DNA of 13,362 bases from RGIG4074 sp964615285 (GCA_964615285.1 CAZTND010000041.1:1-13362); one strand, 5' to 3'; counted from the first letter of the stretch, positions 1 to 7,005 are shown. Program-made: numbers and translations. Notes: generated from the sequence alone by a model not told the origin.

Positions 1-4
1 CATC

Positions 5-51
5 AAAAAACCGCCCCTGTGTGTTGACCGAACGAAAACACAAGGGCGGTT
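5..51 (-). terminator. Intrinsic terminator of the sigma/anti-sigma operon
   Basis: On the minus strand a 14-bp stem (38-51 pairing with 9-22, one G-U wobble, 15-nt loop) is followed by a run of T residues (plus-strand A run at 5-10). It lies 14 nt beyond the stop codon of the putative anti-sigma gene, so it most likely ends the sigma/anti-sigma transcript. This rests on direct reading of the inverted repeat. Confidence 0.85.
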
Positions 52-65
52 CTTATCCGCGCTTT

Positions 66-800
66 TCAAAAATGATCGTCTATATTTTTCAAGACCGCCT
101 CCACCGATGTTTCCGACGACGAGTCGATCCTGAGGTTGTAAGAATACGCATCGTGCCGAAAATAAATGTACGTCCTGGCAGCTTCCGGCGCGCTCCCTAT
201 ATAGTAGGTAATGTTCTCATATTCCCTGTGATCCTCCAGGGATTTATAGGCGTCCAGTTCGTCGAAATCGATATCCGCCATTTCAACATACAACTGCGCC
301 TGTACATTCGTCTGCGCCGTATATTCGAGGTAATACAAGACGACATCGCCCCTCCGATAGGGATTTACATCCTCTTTTAAGGCGTATTCCTTATAGACCG
401 CAACATCCTCGCTCTCCACGAAGGGCAGAAATTCCTGTTCCCTGTATTCCGGCGAAGTTTCCGTCAGCTGCGACCGGCTCACCCGGCTGTATCCACTGAG
501 CGTTGTGAAAAAATTGCCGTTGTCATGCAGGAAATACCACAGCAGTAAGAGCACGACGACCGACAAAAAGGCGACGCATATCCAGACGAGCCGCATATTC
601 TTTGTATGCCGCCCCGCTTGCGCTCCGCCCGCTCCGGTTCCCGCGGCAAACACGGGCTCCGTCACTTCGACGCGTTCGGGCTCCCCTTGCATATATCGTT
701 TTGCCTTGTCCGTTACCCGTTCCGGGGGAATTTCTTCTTCCTCGATGTATGCCTTGAACAACGAATCCAATTGCTCGTCTTTTCTGTTTTCATCTCTCAT
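66..800 (-). CDS. Putative membrane-anchored anti-sigma factor (244 aa)
   Basis: The 244-residue protein has an acidic, hydrophilic N-terminal part (about 1-68, with LDSLFKAYIEEEEIPPERVT near the start), a single strong membrane segment (about 71-92) and a roughly 150-residue C-terminal part, likely extracytoplasmic, rich in Tyr, Asp and Glu. An in-frame TTG at 815 would add five residues, but the ATG at 800 is preferred because GAGGTG lies just upstream and would otherwise be inside the gene. It follows the sigma gene by 35 bp in the same operon, and a single-pass protein in this position is typical of anti-sigma factors that hold an ECF sigma at the membrane. I see no His-Cys-Cys zinc anti-sigma motif, so the assignment rests on topology and neighbourhood. 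The sensed signal is unknown. It could instead be an unrelated membrane protein co-transcribed with the sigma gene. Confidence 0.65.
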   Translation of the reverse strand: MRDENRKDEQLDSLFKAYIEEEEIPPERVTDKAKRYMQGEPERVEVTEPVFAAGTGAGGAQAGRHTKNMRLVWICVAFLSVVVLLLLWYFLHDNGNFFTTLSGYSRVSRSQLTETSPEYREQEFLPFVESEDVAVYKEYALKEDVNPYRRGDVVLYYLEYTAQTNVQAQLYVEMADIDFDELDAYKSLEDHREYENITYYIGSAPEAARTYIYFRHDAYSYNLRIDSSSETSVEAVLKNIDDHF

Positions 801-835
801 AACGCACCTCTTCAACTATAAAACAAGGCAACCGC

Positions 836-1387
836 TCATTTTGTCCACGGATCCCGAAGCATGTTTTTCATGTATTCTTCGGCTTTGACGATCTCTTTGG
901 ATACATACGACTTCGACTTCCCGACGGCTTTCGCGATATCCCGCACGCTCATGTCGAGGAAATATTTCATATACACCATCTGTTTGACGATCGGCGGCGC
1001 CAGAGAGTTCATGATCTTTTCCACAAGCAGATGCGTTTCCGACTGTTCCGCAAGGTCTCTGCCGTCCGACAGGTGTACAAACTCGTCGATATTCTGCTCG
1101 TTGCGGCCCTTGTTTGCCTTTAAGGCATTCAACGCCGTATTGCGCACGATGCGGCAAACCCAGGCATAGCCGTTTGTCCCCTTTTTGTATTTTGCGATAT
1201 GCTTTACGATCTTCAGAAAGCTCTCTTGCACGACGTCCTCGGCGGCAAACGTATCTTTCACGATCCCCTTCGCCACAAACAGCATCGTTTTGCCCATACA
1301 GGCGTACAAAAGATCGACGCCGGCATCGTTTCCCGCGGCAATCAGTCCGAGCGCATATTCTGTTTTCTCGTACAAGGTGCCGTCCAT
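836..1387 (-). CDS. RNA polymerase sigma factor, ECF/sigma-70 family (183 aa)
   Basis: The length of 183 residues fits an ECF sigma. Region 2 spans about residues 22-90, with the AEDVVQESFLKIVKHI helix (49-64) that in this family contacts core polymerase and the -10 element, followed by WVCRIVRNTALNALK. Region 4 spans about 125-175, with the helix-turn-helix SVRDIAKAVGKSKSYVSKEI (147-166) that would read the -35 element. Regions 1.1 and 3 are absent. The ATG at 1387 is the only good start; its ribosome binding site is weak (GGA about 6 nt upstream). The gene heads a two-gene operon with the putative anti-sigma and has a sigma-A type promoter. The specific ECF subgroup and regulon cannot be told from sequence reading. 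The glycosyltransferase transcribed divergently next door is a possible target, but I found no convincing ECF promoter in front of it. Confidence 0.88.
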   Translation of the reverse strand: MDGTLYEKTEYALGLIAAGNDAGVDLLYACMGKTMLFVAKGIVKDTFAAEDVVQESFLKIVKHIAKYKKGTNGYAWVCRIVRNTALNALKANKGRNEQNIDEFVHLSDGRDLAEQSETHLLVEKIMNSLAPPIVKQMVYMKYFLDMSVRDIAKAVGKSKSYVSKEIVKAEEYMKNMLRDPWTK

Positions 1388-1418
1388 AGAAATCCGATTC
1401 CCGTATGCGTTTGAAAAT

Positions 1419-1448
1419 ATTATAGCATAAACCGAAAAGCGATGTAAA
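1419..1448 (-). promoter_or_regulatory. Sigma-A promoter of the ECF sigma operon
   Basis: On the minus strand TTTACA (1443-1448) and TATAAT (1419-1424) are separated by 18 bp, and TG at -15/-14 makes an extended -10 (TGCTATAAT). The start of transcription would be near 1412, about 25 nt upstream of the ATG. The hexamers match the housekeeping consensus, so the sigma gene appears to be made from sigma-A rather than only autoregulated. Confidence 0.75.
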
Positions 1449-1521
1449 GCCGGAAGCGCACGGGAAAGAAAAAGCTATGTAAAAATATTTTTTTGATTTT
1501 GTGGACAACCAGCCCCCGTCC

Positions 1522-1588
1522 GCTGTTTTTAATGTGAGTGTACTCAAAAACAGCATAGGAGGCTGTCCGCACATCGGACATAAAAATC
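1522..1588 (+). promoter_or_regulatory. Structured leader and split ribosome binding site of the glycosyltransferase gene
   Basis: Two perfect inverted repeats flank the only good Shine-Dalgarno sequence. The first is a 9-bp stem, GCTGTTTTT (1522-1530) with AAAAACAGC (1546-1554), 15-nt loop. AGGAGG follows at 1557-1562. The second is a 6-bp stem, TGTCCG (1564-1569) with CGGACA (1575-1580), 5-nt loop. The ATG is at 1589, 26 nt after AGGAGG; folding out the second hairpin leaves an effective spacing of 9 nt. No in-frame start codon exists at a normal distance from AGGAGG. I could not identify a confident promoter for this gene in 1449-1530. The rest of the 201-bp divergent intergenic region holds only the sigma-operon promoter. 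Confidence 0.5.
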
Positions 1589-3193
1589 ATGAAGAAAAAA
1601 CCCACACTCTACATCATCATCCTCGTCGCATGGCTCTGTTGCACGGCTTTTTTGGTGTATTCGCTGACGACGATCGCTATGGGACTGGACGGGTACGGCA
1701 CCGTCAAAACAGTATTCATCATTATTTTACTTTCGATCAATACCGCCGTGCTCGCCATACTTTGGCTGGGAAGCATCAAGGACTTTACCTTTTCCGTCGC
1801 CTACGCGGTGTTACATAAAAAGATAGACAAACAATACAAGAAAATAGAAGAATATGCTGCCATACCCGACCCCGCGCCGCGGTTCCTGCTGCTGTATTGC
1901 ACCTGCAACGACTTCAACCCGAAAGCCCTTTCCGCCTGCAGAAAGCAGAATTACCCGAATTTCAAGACGGTCATCCTCGATGACAGCAGCGACCCGACAT
2001 ATCGCAAGGCGATCAACAAATATAAACTTCACCATGACGACGTGGAAGTCATCCGCCGCACGGACAGGACGGGCTACAAAGCGGGCAATCTCAACAACTA
2101 TCTGAAGGGCCGCACCGATTACGATTATTTTGTCGTCCTCGACAGCGATGAGGTCATACCGCCCGATTATATCACAAAAGTGCTGAAATATTTCAACTAT
2201 GATCAGAACTGCGGCGCGGTACAGGCAAAACACATGGCGTACAAGGGCGAAAACGTCTTTCAGCGGCTCATGGGTCTGTGCGTCGGCAGCAACGGCACGA
2301 CCGTACAGGTGATCAAAAACTTCTACGGCGCCAACGCACTCATCGGTCACGGCATGACCGTCAGCCGCGCCTGCTACGAAGCGACGGGCGGGTTCCCGCT
2401 GGTCGTGGCAGAGGATATTTCCTTTGCCGTCGATATTAAAAACGCGGGCATGGACATCATCTATGCCCCCGATATTCTCTGCTACGAAGAATTTCCCGTC
2501 AACTATGTGTCCCTCAAAAAGCGGCAGTGCAAGTGGACGCAGGGCAACCTGGAATATATGAAGAAATACGGCAAACAGATCAACAATTCCAAAATGAGTT
2601 GGTTTGAAAAGCTGGACATAAAGCTCTCCCATTACAGCCTGCCCATCGTGCCCGTTTTGAGTTTTCTCTTGGCAATGTGCACCATTGCGCTCGGCTTTCT
2701 CGGCTACCCCGTCATACGGTATTCGCTGGCGATCTATTGCATCATGATCCTGTTCCTGTGCTCGCCCATGATACCCGACTTGTTCTTGTACCATAAAGAC
2801 AGGAACGGACTGCTGCTCTTGCCGTACTTCATCGTCAACATCGCGACCTATGCGTCCCTTGCGCCCATGATGCTCAGAACCGTTCTGCTCGGTATCTGCG
2901 GAAAAAAAGCCGTCTTTGTGGTCACGCCAAAGGCGTCCGAAAAGTTCACTTTCAAAGAAATTCTCAAATACTCATGGGATTCCATACTGTTTGCCGTCCT
3001 GATCGGCGTGCTCTCCTTTGTCGCCTGCGGCAGCGTGCTGCCTGTAATATTCATAGTCGCGGGTTGTCTGCCGGCTCCCTTCATCATTCTGCTTTCAAAC
3101 TTCCGGCTGCACGAAAAGAAACAGAGCCTGACAAAAAGGATCAACGGAGCCAAGAGAAATCCCGGCCGCTCGGCCCTGGACTTTTCGATATAA
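1589..3193 (+). CDS. Membrane glycosyltransferase, family 2 (cellulose synthase/OpgH-like, 534 aa)
   Basis: A processive-type GT2 enzyme that would polymerise or transfer a nucleotide-activated sugar at the cytoplasmic face and probably thread the product through its own membrane domain. Two N-terminal membrane segments (about 6-30 and 40-61) precede the catalytic domain (about 95-320). Visible motifs are VILDDSSD (128-135), TGYKAGN (161-167), the metal-binding DSD (185-187), the AED catalytic-base motif (274-276) and RQCKWTQGN (312-320). The last occupies the place of QxxRW, but with R for Q and K for R. About five or six further membrane segments follow (about 350-375, 378-400, 407-436, 463-505). 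No PilZ (c-di-GMP) domain is present. The product is unknown; WTQGN recalls the RWCQGN of OpgH, but cellulose-like or other beta-glucan synthesis is equally possible. It is a single-gene unit, divergent from the sigma operon. Confidence 0.88.
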   Translation: MKKKPTLYIIILVAWLCCTAFLVYSLTTIAMGLDGYGTVKTVFIIILLSINTAVLAILWLGSIKDFTFSVAYAVLHKKIDKQYKKIEEYAAIPDPAPRFLLLYCTCNDFNPKALSACRKQNYPNFKTVILDDSSDPTYRKAINKYKLHHDDVEVIRRTDRTGYKAGNLNNYLKGRTDYDYFVVLDSDEVIPPDYITKVLKYFNYDQNCGAVQAKHMAYKGENVFQRLMGLCVGSNGTTVQVIKNFYGANALIGHGMTVSRACYEATGGFPLVVAEDISFAVDIKNAGMDIIYAPDILCYEEFPVNYVSLKKRQCKWTQGNLEYMKKYGKQINNSKMSWFEKLDIKLSHYSLPIVPVLSFLLAMCTIALGFLGYPVIRYSLAIYCIMILFLCSPMIPDLFLYHKDRNGLLLLPYFIVNIATYASLAPMMLRTVLLGICGKKAVFVVTPKASEKFTFKEILKYSWDSILFAVLIGVLSFVACGSVLPVIFIVAGCLPAPFIILLSNFRLHEKKQSLTKRINGAKRNPGRSALDFSI

Positions 3194-3305
3194 AATACGC
3201 ACAAAGCCTGAACGCGATCAAACGTCCGAGAAGCCCGACGCATGAAAACACACACGCCCTGCCCGATATGCGGGTACAAGTTATGCCAAGGCAACAGACG
3301 AAAAG

Positions 3306-3335
3306 GAAAGAGCCCGGTCAATACCGGGCTCTTTC
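3306..3335. terminator. Bidirectional intrinsic terminator between convergent genes
   Basis: A perfect 13-bp inverted repeat, GAAAGAGCCCGGT (3306-3318) and its complement (3323-3335), encloses a 4-nt CAAT loop. U-rich sequence follows on both strands (TTTCTT on plus, TTTCCTTTT on minus). It sits between the convergent glycosyltransferase (ends 3193) and ABC exporter (ends 3355) and probably serves both. Confidence 0.9.
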
Positions 3336-3354
3336 TTATACAATTCGATCCATT

Positions 3355-6156
3355 TTATTCGGTGCGGAGCGCGATGACGGGATCCTTTTTCGCCGCAGCG
3401 CGGGCGGGGAACAGCCCGGAGATCACGGTCAGCGCAAAGGAAACGCAGATCATGACGATCGCCTGCCACCAGGGCAGCGCCACGAGCGTATATATCCCCG
3501 TGAGCGAGCCCAGAATGAGATTCAACGGCACCGAAAGCAGATATGATATCCCCACGCCGAAGGCGCCCGCCAGAAGCCCGATGATGAAAGTTTCGGCGTT
3601 GAACAGATTGCTGACGTCCCGCTTGCGCGCGCCCAGCGAGCGCAAGACGCCGATCTCCTTGGTGCGCTCCACGACGGAGACATATGTGATGACGCCGATC
3701 ATGACCGAGGAAACCACGAGGGAAATGGAGGTGAACGCCACCAGGCCGTACGTGATGATGTCGATCATGGTATTGATGATGGTGATGATGAGTTCAAGCG
3801 AATCGGTATACGTCACCTGATCGCGTTCCTCTTCGGTCAGCGTGACTTCCCGCTCCTGCGAAAGGCTGTAATAGGTGAGATCCCCTTCATCGTTCCAGGC
3901 GTCCAGCCAATCGGTGACGAGGTCTTTGGAATCGAAATCGACGGGATAGAGATAGAGATTGTTGGGCACCTCTTCCCCGCCGAGATTGCGGGAAGTGAAT
4001 ATACTGTAACTCTCCCCCCCGGACCCCGCGCTGCCCATCATGGACAGAAACAGACTGTACTGCGAGTTCGCGCCGACGAAGGCAAAATCCGTAAGCGTTT
4101 CTCCGTCGAATACATATTCGTATTCGTAACCGATGCCGAACGCCACATCAAACTCCTGCCCGTCGACCGTCGTCGTGGTATAATATCCGCTGTAAATGCC
4201 GCCGTTTTCCGTGTTGGTATCGTTGTTGGCATAGGCGACGATCTCGGAATCTTTGTTCTGTCCGATGACATATTCCGCAAACGCCTGCGTGTAGTAGACG
4301 CCCGAATCCAGACAGCCGTAAGCAATGTCCTCTTTGGGCTGCAAGATGCCCACGATCTTCAGTTCCAGCCCTTGATCCGCATCGAAATCGTCGGCATACG
4401 CCGAATACATATATGTGCAATGGTTGATCGTTGAACCGTCGATGGACGATCCCGGGTCGGTATTCTCGCTATATATCGTATCGTTGGGATACCAGGTGAA
4501 CGTCTTGCCCAGAATTTCCTCCGCCGAGAAAGATTCCACCAGATCGTCTTCGTCATACGGATAGCCCATCGCCTTGTAGGCATAGGTCATGAACTGATCC
4601 TGCGTGAGATAGCCGAGCTGCGCGAGCGTCAGGTCGGTGGATTCGCCGCGGGAATTGAGGACGATCATGATCTCGTTTGCCTCGGTCGCCACCTTGCCCG
4701 TCACATCGTACTGCGACTCGATGTACTCCGCACTGTTGGGTGCCTGGGCAAAAATATCCGTAAACATGGAAATATATTGGGTGAGCTGGGCGTAATCTTC
4801 CACGCCGGAAAGGATGGATGTGTAGAGAGACTGTATCCCCGCCACGGACATGGTGCGGGTCTCTTCCTGTCCGGAGGCGTTCGTATACGTGAAATCGGTA
4901 TAAATGCTGTGCCGCACGTCGATGCCGTAGTCGATGGTCATCGCGGCATAGTACTCCGCGGGCATGGACGTGACGTAATCGACGTATTCCGCCGTAATCT
5001 CGTTGCTTACCAGCATACTTGCCATGTCCGCCCCCATCTCGGCGAGGGATTGGACATAGGAATCGATATACACCCTGCCGTCGTCGGGATGTTCGACGAG
5101 CTCCTGCCAGTCAGACGAACTCATGGCTTCGGTAAGGGCGTCGATATTGTACCCCGTTTCGTTCACGGAGACGGGATTGCCCGAGAGCATGTCGTCCTGC
5201 ATGCTGACGATATAGCCGCGAATCCCCGAACTGAGCGCCAACACGAGGCAGACGCCGATGATGCCGATGCTGCCCGCGATGGCCGTGACCGCCGTGCGCC
5301 CCTTTTTGCTCCACAAATTTTTGGAACTGAGCGCGAGCGACGTGGTGAAAGACATGTTGGTCTTGCCTTCCTTGCCCTTATCCGCCCGCATTTTTGCGGC
5401 GAAATAATTTTCGATCTGTCGATCGGAATACCCCGCCGCGCGCAGTCTGCCCGCCGTGGCAGCGCGTTCCTTGCGGCTGTCGTAAGGATTGCTGTCCTCG
5501 ACCACGCTGCCGTCCAGAAGGCGCACGATGCGCGTGGAATAGCGCTGGGCAAGTTCGGGGTTGTGCGTGACCATGATGACCAGCTTTTCCCGCGCGATCT
5601 CCTTGATGAGCTCCATGATCTGCACGGAAGTGTGCGTATCGAGCGCGCCCGTCGGTTCGTCGGCGAGGAGGATCTCGGGGTCGTTGACGATTGCCCGCGC
5701 GATTGCCACGCGCTGCATCTGCCCGCCGGAAAGCTGGTTGGGATATTTGTTGAGCTGCCCGCCCAAGCCGACGCGCTTCAAAGCCGCCGAAGCCTTCTTT
5801 TTGCGCTCGGACGCGGACATGCCCCCGATGGTCAGGGCAAGTTCGACATTGCCGAGAATGGTCTGGTGCGGAATGAGGTTATAGCTTTGAAAGACGAAAC
5901 CGATGCGGTGGTTGCGGTAAGAGTCCCAATCCCCGTCCTTATACGATTTGGTGGACTTGCCGCGGATGATGAGGTCGCCGCTGGTATACTGGTCCAGCCC
6001 GCCGATGATATTCAGCAGCGTGGTCTTGCCGCATCCCGAGGGGCCGAGAATGGAAACAAACTCGTTCCTGCGGAATTCCAGCGAAACGCCGCGCAGGGCG
6101 TGCACCGTGCTTCCCGCCACGAGATAATCTTTTTTGATGTTTACAAGTTTCAGCAT
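3355..6156 (-). CDS. MacB-like ABC exporter, fused ATPase and FtsX-family permease (933 aa)
   Basis: The N-terminal nucleotide-binding domain (1-225) is complete: Walker A GPSGCGKT (38-45), Q-loop Q90, signature LSGGQ (142-146), Walker B ILLADE (162-167) and the switch His in VTHN (H198). A charged linker (about 225-268) leads to the permease. Its first membrane segment is at about 289-311, a large extracytoplasmic region spans about 312-790, and three C-terminal membrane segments (about 800-828, 855-880, 898-918) contain the FtsX hallmark VERTKEIGVLRSLGARKRDV. The order NBD-TM-large domain-3 TM is that of MacB-type mechanotransmission exporters. The ATG at 6156 has AGGAGG 8 nt upstream. It lies 77 bp behind the marR-type gene and is likely co-transcribed and controlled by it. 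The substrate is unknown; peptide, antibiotic or lipoprotein-related roles are all possible. A G7 run in the coding sequence (plus-strand C7, 4014-4020) leaves the frame intact. Confidence 0.92.
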   Translation of the reverse strand: MLKLVNIKKDYLVAGSTVHALRGVSLEFRRNEFVSILGPSGCGKTTLLNIIGGLDQYTSGDLIIRGKSTKSYKDGDWDSYRNHRIGFVFQSYNLIPHQTILGNVELALTIGGMSASERKKKASAALKRVGLGGQLNKYPNQLSGGQMQRVAIARAIVNDPEILLADEPTGALDTHTSVQIMELIKEIAREKLVIMVTHNPELAQRYSTRIVRLLDGSVVEDSNPYDSRKERAATAGRLRAAGYSDRQIENYFAAKMRADKGKEGKTNMSFTTSLALSSKNLWSKKGRTAVTAIAGSIGIIGVCLVLALSSGIRGYIVSMQDDMLSGNPVSVNETGYNIDALTEAMSSSDWQELVEHPDDGRVYIDSYVQSLAEMGADMASMLVSNEITAEYVDYVTSMPAEYYAAMTIDYGIDVRHSIYTDFTYTNASGQEETRTMSVAGIQSLYTSILSGVEDYAQLTQYISMFTDIFAQAPNSAEYIESQYDVTGKVATEANEIMIVLNSRGESTDLTLAQLGYLTQDQFMTYAYKAMGYPYDEDDLVESFSAEEILGKTFTWYPNDTIYSENTDPGSSIDGSTINHCTYMYSAYADDFDADQGLELKIVGILQPKEDIAYGCLDSGVYYTQAFAEYVIGQNKDSEIVAYANNDTNTENGGIYSGYYTTTTVDGQEFDVAFGIGYEYEYVFDGETLTDFAFVGANSQYSLFLSMMGSAGSGGESYSIFTSRNLGGEEVPNNLYLYPVDFDSKDLVTDWLDAWNDEGDLTYYSLSQEREVTLTEEERDQVTYTDSLELIITIINTMIDIITYGLVAFTSISLVVSSVMIGVITYVSVVERTKEIGVLRSLGARKRDVSNLFNAETFIIGLLAGAFGVGISYLLSVPLNLILGSLTGIYTLVALPWWQAIVMICVSFALTVISGLFPARAAAKKDPVIALRTE

Positions 6157-6233
6157 ATAGAAATCCTCCTCTTTCTCATCCTTTCTTCATATTCCTTCCC
6201 TTTTCCGAAAATGCCTTCATTTCTTCCGCGTTT

Positions 6234-6701
6234 TCAGTTTTCTTTTTCGCGCCCGTCCTCCCGCCGCACTTCCCGCACGGCGGAGGCAAAACGATCGGCA
6301 AGTGCCAAAAACTCCGACATGGCGTCCTCTCCCATGCGGGAAAGCACGCGTTCGAGCACGTCCATGTGTTCCGCCGTGCGGGCCTCGAAAACTCTCTTTG
6401 CCTCGGGCGCAAGCTCTATATAGGCGATCTTTCTGTCCGTTGCGGAGGGAACGCGGCGCACATACTGCAGGTTTTCCAGCTTATCCACCGCCTGCGACAC
6501 CGCCGAACGGGTGATGCCCAGCCGCACCGCGATCTGTGCCGAAATCAAACGGGTCCCCTCCGTCTCCGCCGCGCACACGACAGCCAGAAGCCCCCGTTCC
6601 GTGCGGCTCAAAGGTTCGTTCGTCTGAACGCGCGGGAAAAGGGCAATCATTTCCCGGCCGACGCGCAAAAGAGCCTTATAATAATTTTCCACCGTTTCCA
6701 T
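6234..6701 (-). CDS. MarR-family transcriptional regulator (155 aa)
   Basis: A winged helix-turn-helix repressor of typical MarR length. The recognition region is ISAQIAVRLGITRSAVSQAV (53-72), and the wing carries the family DRK signature (89-91) just before IAYIELAPEA. Flanking N- and C-terminal helices would form the dimer interface. The ATG at 6701 (METVENYY) is chosen over an in-frame TTG at 6722 because GGAGGA sits about 10 nt before the ATG and would otherwise fall inside the gene. It directly precedes the ABC exporter gene, the common arrangement in which a MarR protein represses its own operon until a ligand, often the exported compound, releases it. The ligand is not predictable from the sequence. 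Confidence 0.9.
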   Translation of the reverse strand: METVENYYKALLRVGREMIALFPRVQTNEPLSRTERGLLAVVCAAETEGTRLISAQIAVRLGITRSAVSQAVDKLENLQYVRRVPSATDRKIAYIELAPEAKRVFEARTAEHMDVLERVLSRMGEDAMSEFLALADRFASAVREVRREDGREKEN

Positions 6702-6739
6702 GACAAAAAATTCCTCCGACAATGAGATTTTTATCCCGA

Positions 6740-6771
6740 ATTATATTGAATGAAAGTAAACTTTTTGTAAA
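6740..6771 (-). promoter_or_regulatory. Possible proximal marR promoter with candidate MarR operator
   Basis: On the minus strand TATAAT (6740-6745) is preceded by TTTACA (6766-6771), but the 20-bp spacer is long, so promoter activity is uncertain. The spacer contains a palindrome AAAGT-AA-ACTTT (6753-6764), and GTAAAC occurs twice (6756-6761 and 6767-6772) exactly 11 bp apart, one helical turn. Placement about 40-65 bp upstream of the ATG suits an autoregulatory site. That the MarR protein binds here is inference. Confidence 0.4.
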
Positions 6772-6816
6772 CGGATTGAGCTGCCGCCTGTTTTTTCACC
6801 GTTTTTTCATTGTTTG

Positions 6817-6839
6817 AAAAAATCCCGACAAAAGCGGGA
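6817..6839 (-). terminator. Small terminator-like hairpin in the marR leader
   Basis: On the minus strand TCCCG (6835-6839) and CGGGA (6823-6827) form a 5-bp stem with a 7-nt loop, followed by six T residues (plus-strand A run 6817-6822). It begins only about 20 nt downstream of the predicted start from the 6864-6892 promoter. An overlapping alternative stem, GGCGG (6843-6847) with CCGCT (6833-6837), would exclude it. The stem is short, so it could be an attenuator, a small-RNA end or chance. Confidence 0.4.
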
Positions 6840-6863
6840 ACGCCGCCAGGCTCTTTTTCGCCC

Positions 6864-6892
6864 ATTATACGCCGACCCGGAAAAAAAGTCAA
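6864..6892 (-). promoter_or_regulatory. Sigma-A promoter upstream of marR
   Basis: On the minus strand TTGACT (6887-6892) and a perfect TATAAT (6864-6869) are separated by exactly 17 bp. Transcription would start near 6857 and run toward marR, 155 nt or so before its ATG. The -35 element lies 2 nt past the T run of the purB operon terminator. Confidence 0.7.
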
Positions 6893-6894
6893 AC

Positions 6895-6937
6895 AAAAAA
6901 AGCGGCGAAAGCAGACCATATCCGAATGTTTCGCCGC
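6895..6937 (-). terminator. Intrinsic terminator of the deaminase-cyclophilin-purB operon
   Basis: A perfect 9-bp repeat, GCGGCGAAA (6902-6910) and TTTCGCCGC (6929-6937) with an 18-nt loop, is followed on the minus strand by seven T residues (6895-6901). It is about 70 nt past the purB stop. The stretch 6938-7005 between them shows nothing else convincing. Confidence 0.8.
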
Positions 6938-7005
6938 ATTTTACCGATATATTCACCGTATCTTCACCGCAAACGGCACCTGCGCCCTGCGGGCTACAAA
7001 AGGGA

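Noticed and set aside
1501..1520. GGACAACC and CGTC as an ECF-type promoter for the glycosyltransferase
   Set aside because: The AAC and CGTC elements are only about 7 bp apart, against about 16-17 bp in ECF promoters.
1536..1545. GAGTGTACTC in the glycosyltransferase leader as a CIRCE-like or operator site
   Set aside because: Only 4-bp half-sites and no match to TTAGCACTC-N9-GAGTGCTAA. It lies in the loop of the larger 9-bp inverted repeat.
1811..2794. A 327-codon minus-strand frame inside the glycosyltransferase
   Set aside because: Antisense to the conserved GT2 motifs, with no start signal and no family features.
4777..6423. A 548-codon plus-strand frame opposite the ABC exporter
   Set aside because: It is antisense to the conserved ATPase domain, has low-complexity His/Arg/Asp composition and no ribosome binding site that would favour it.
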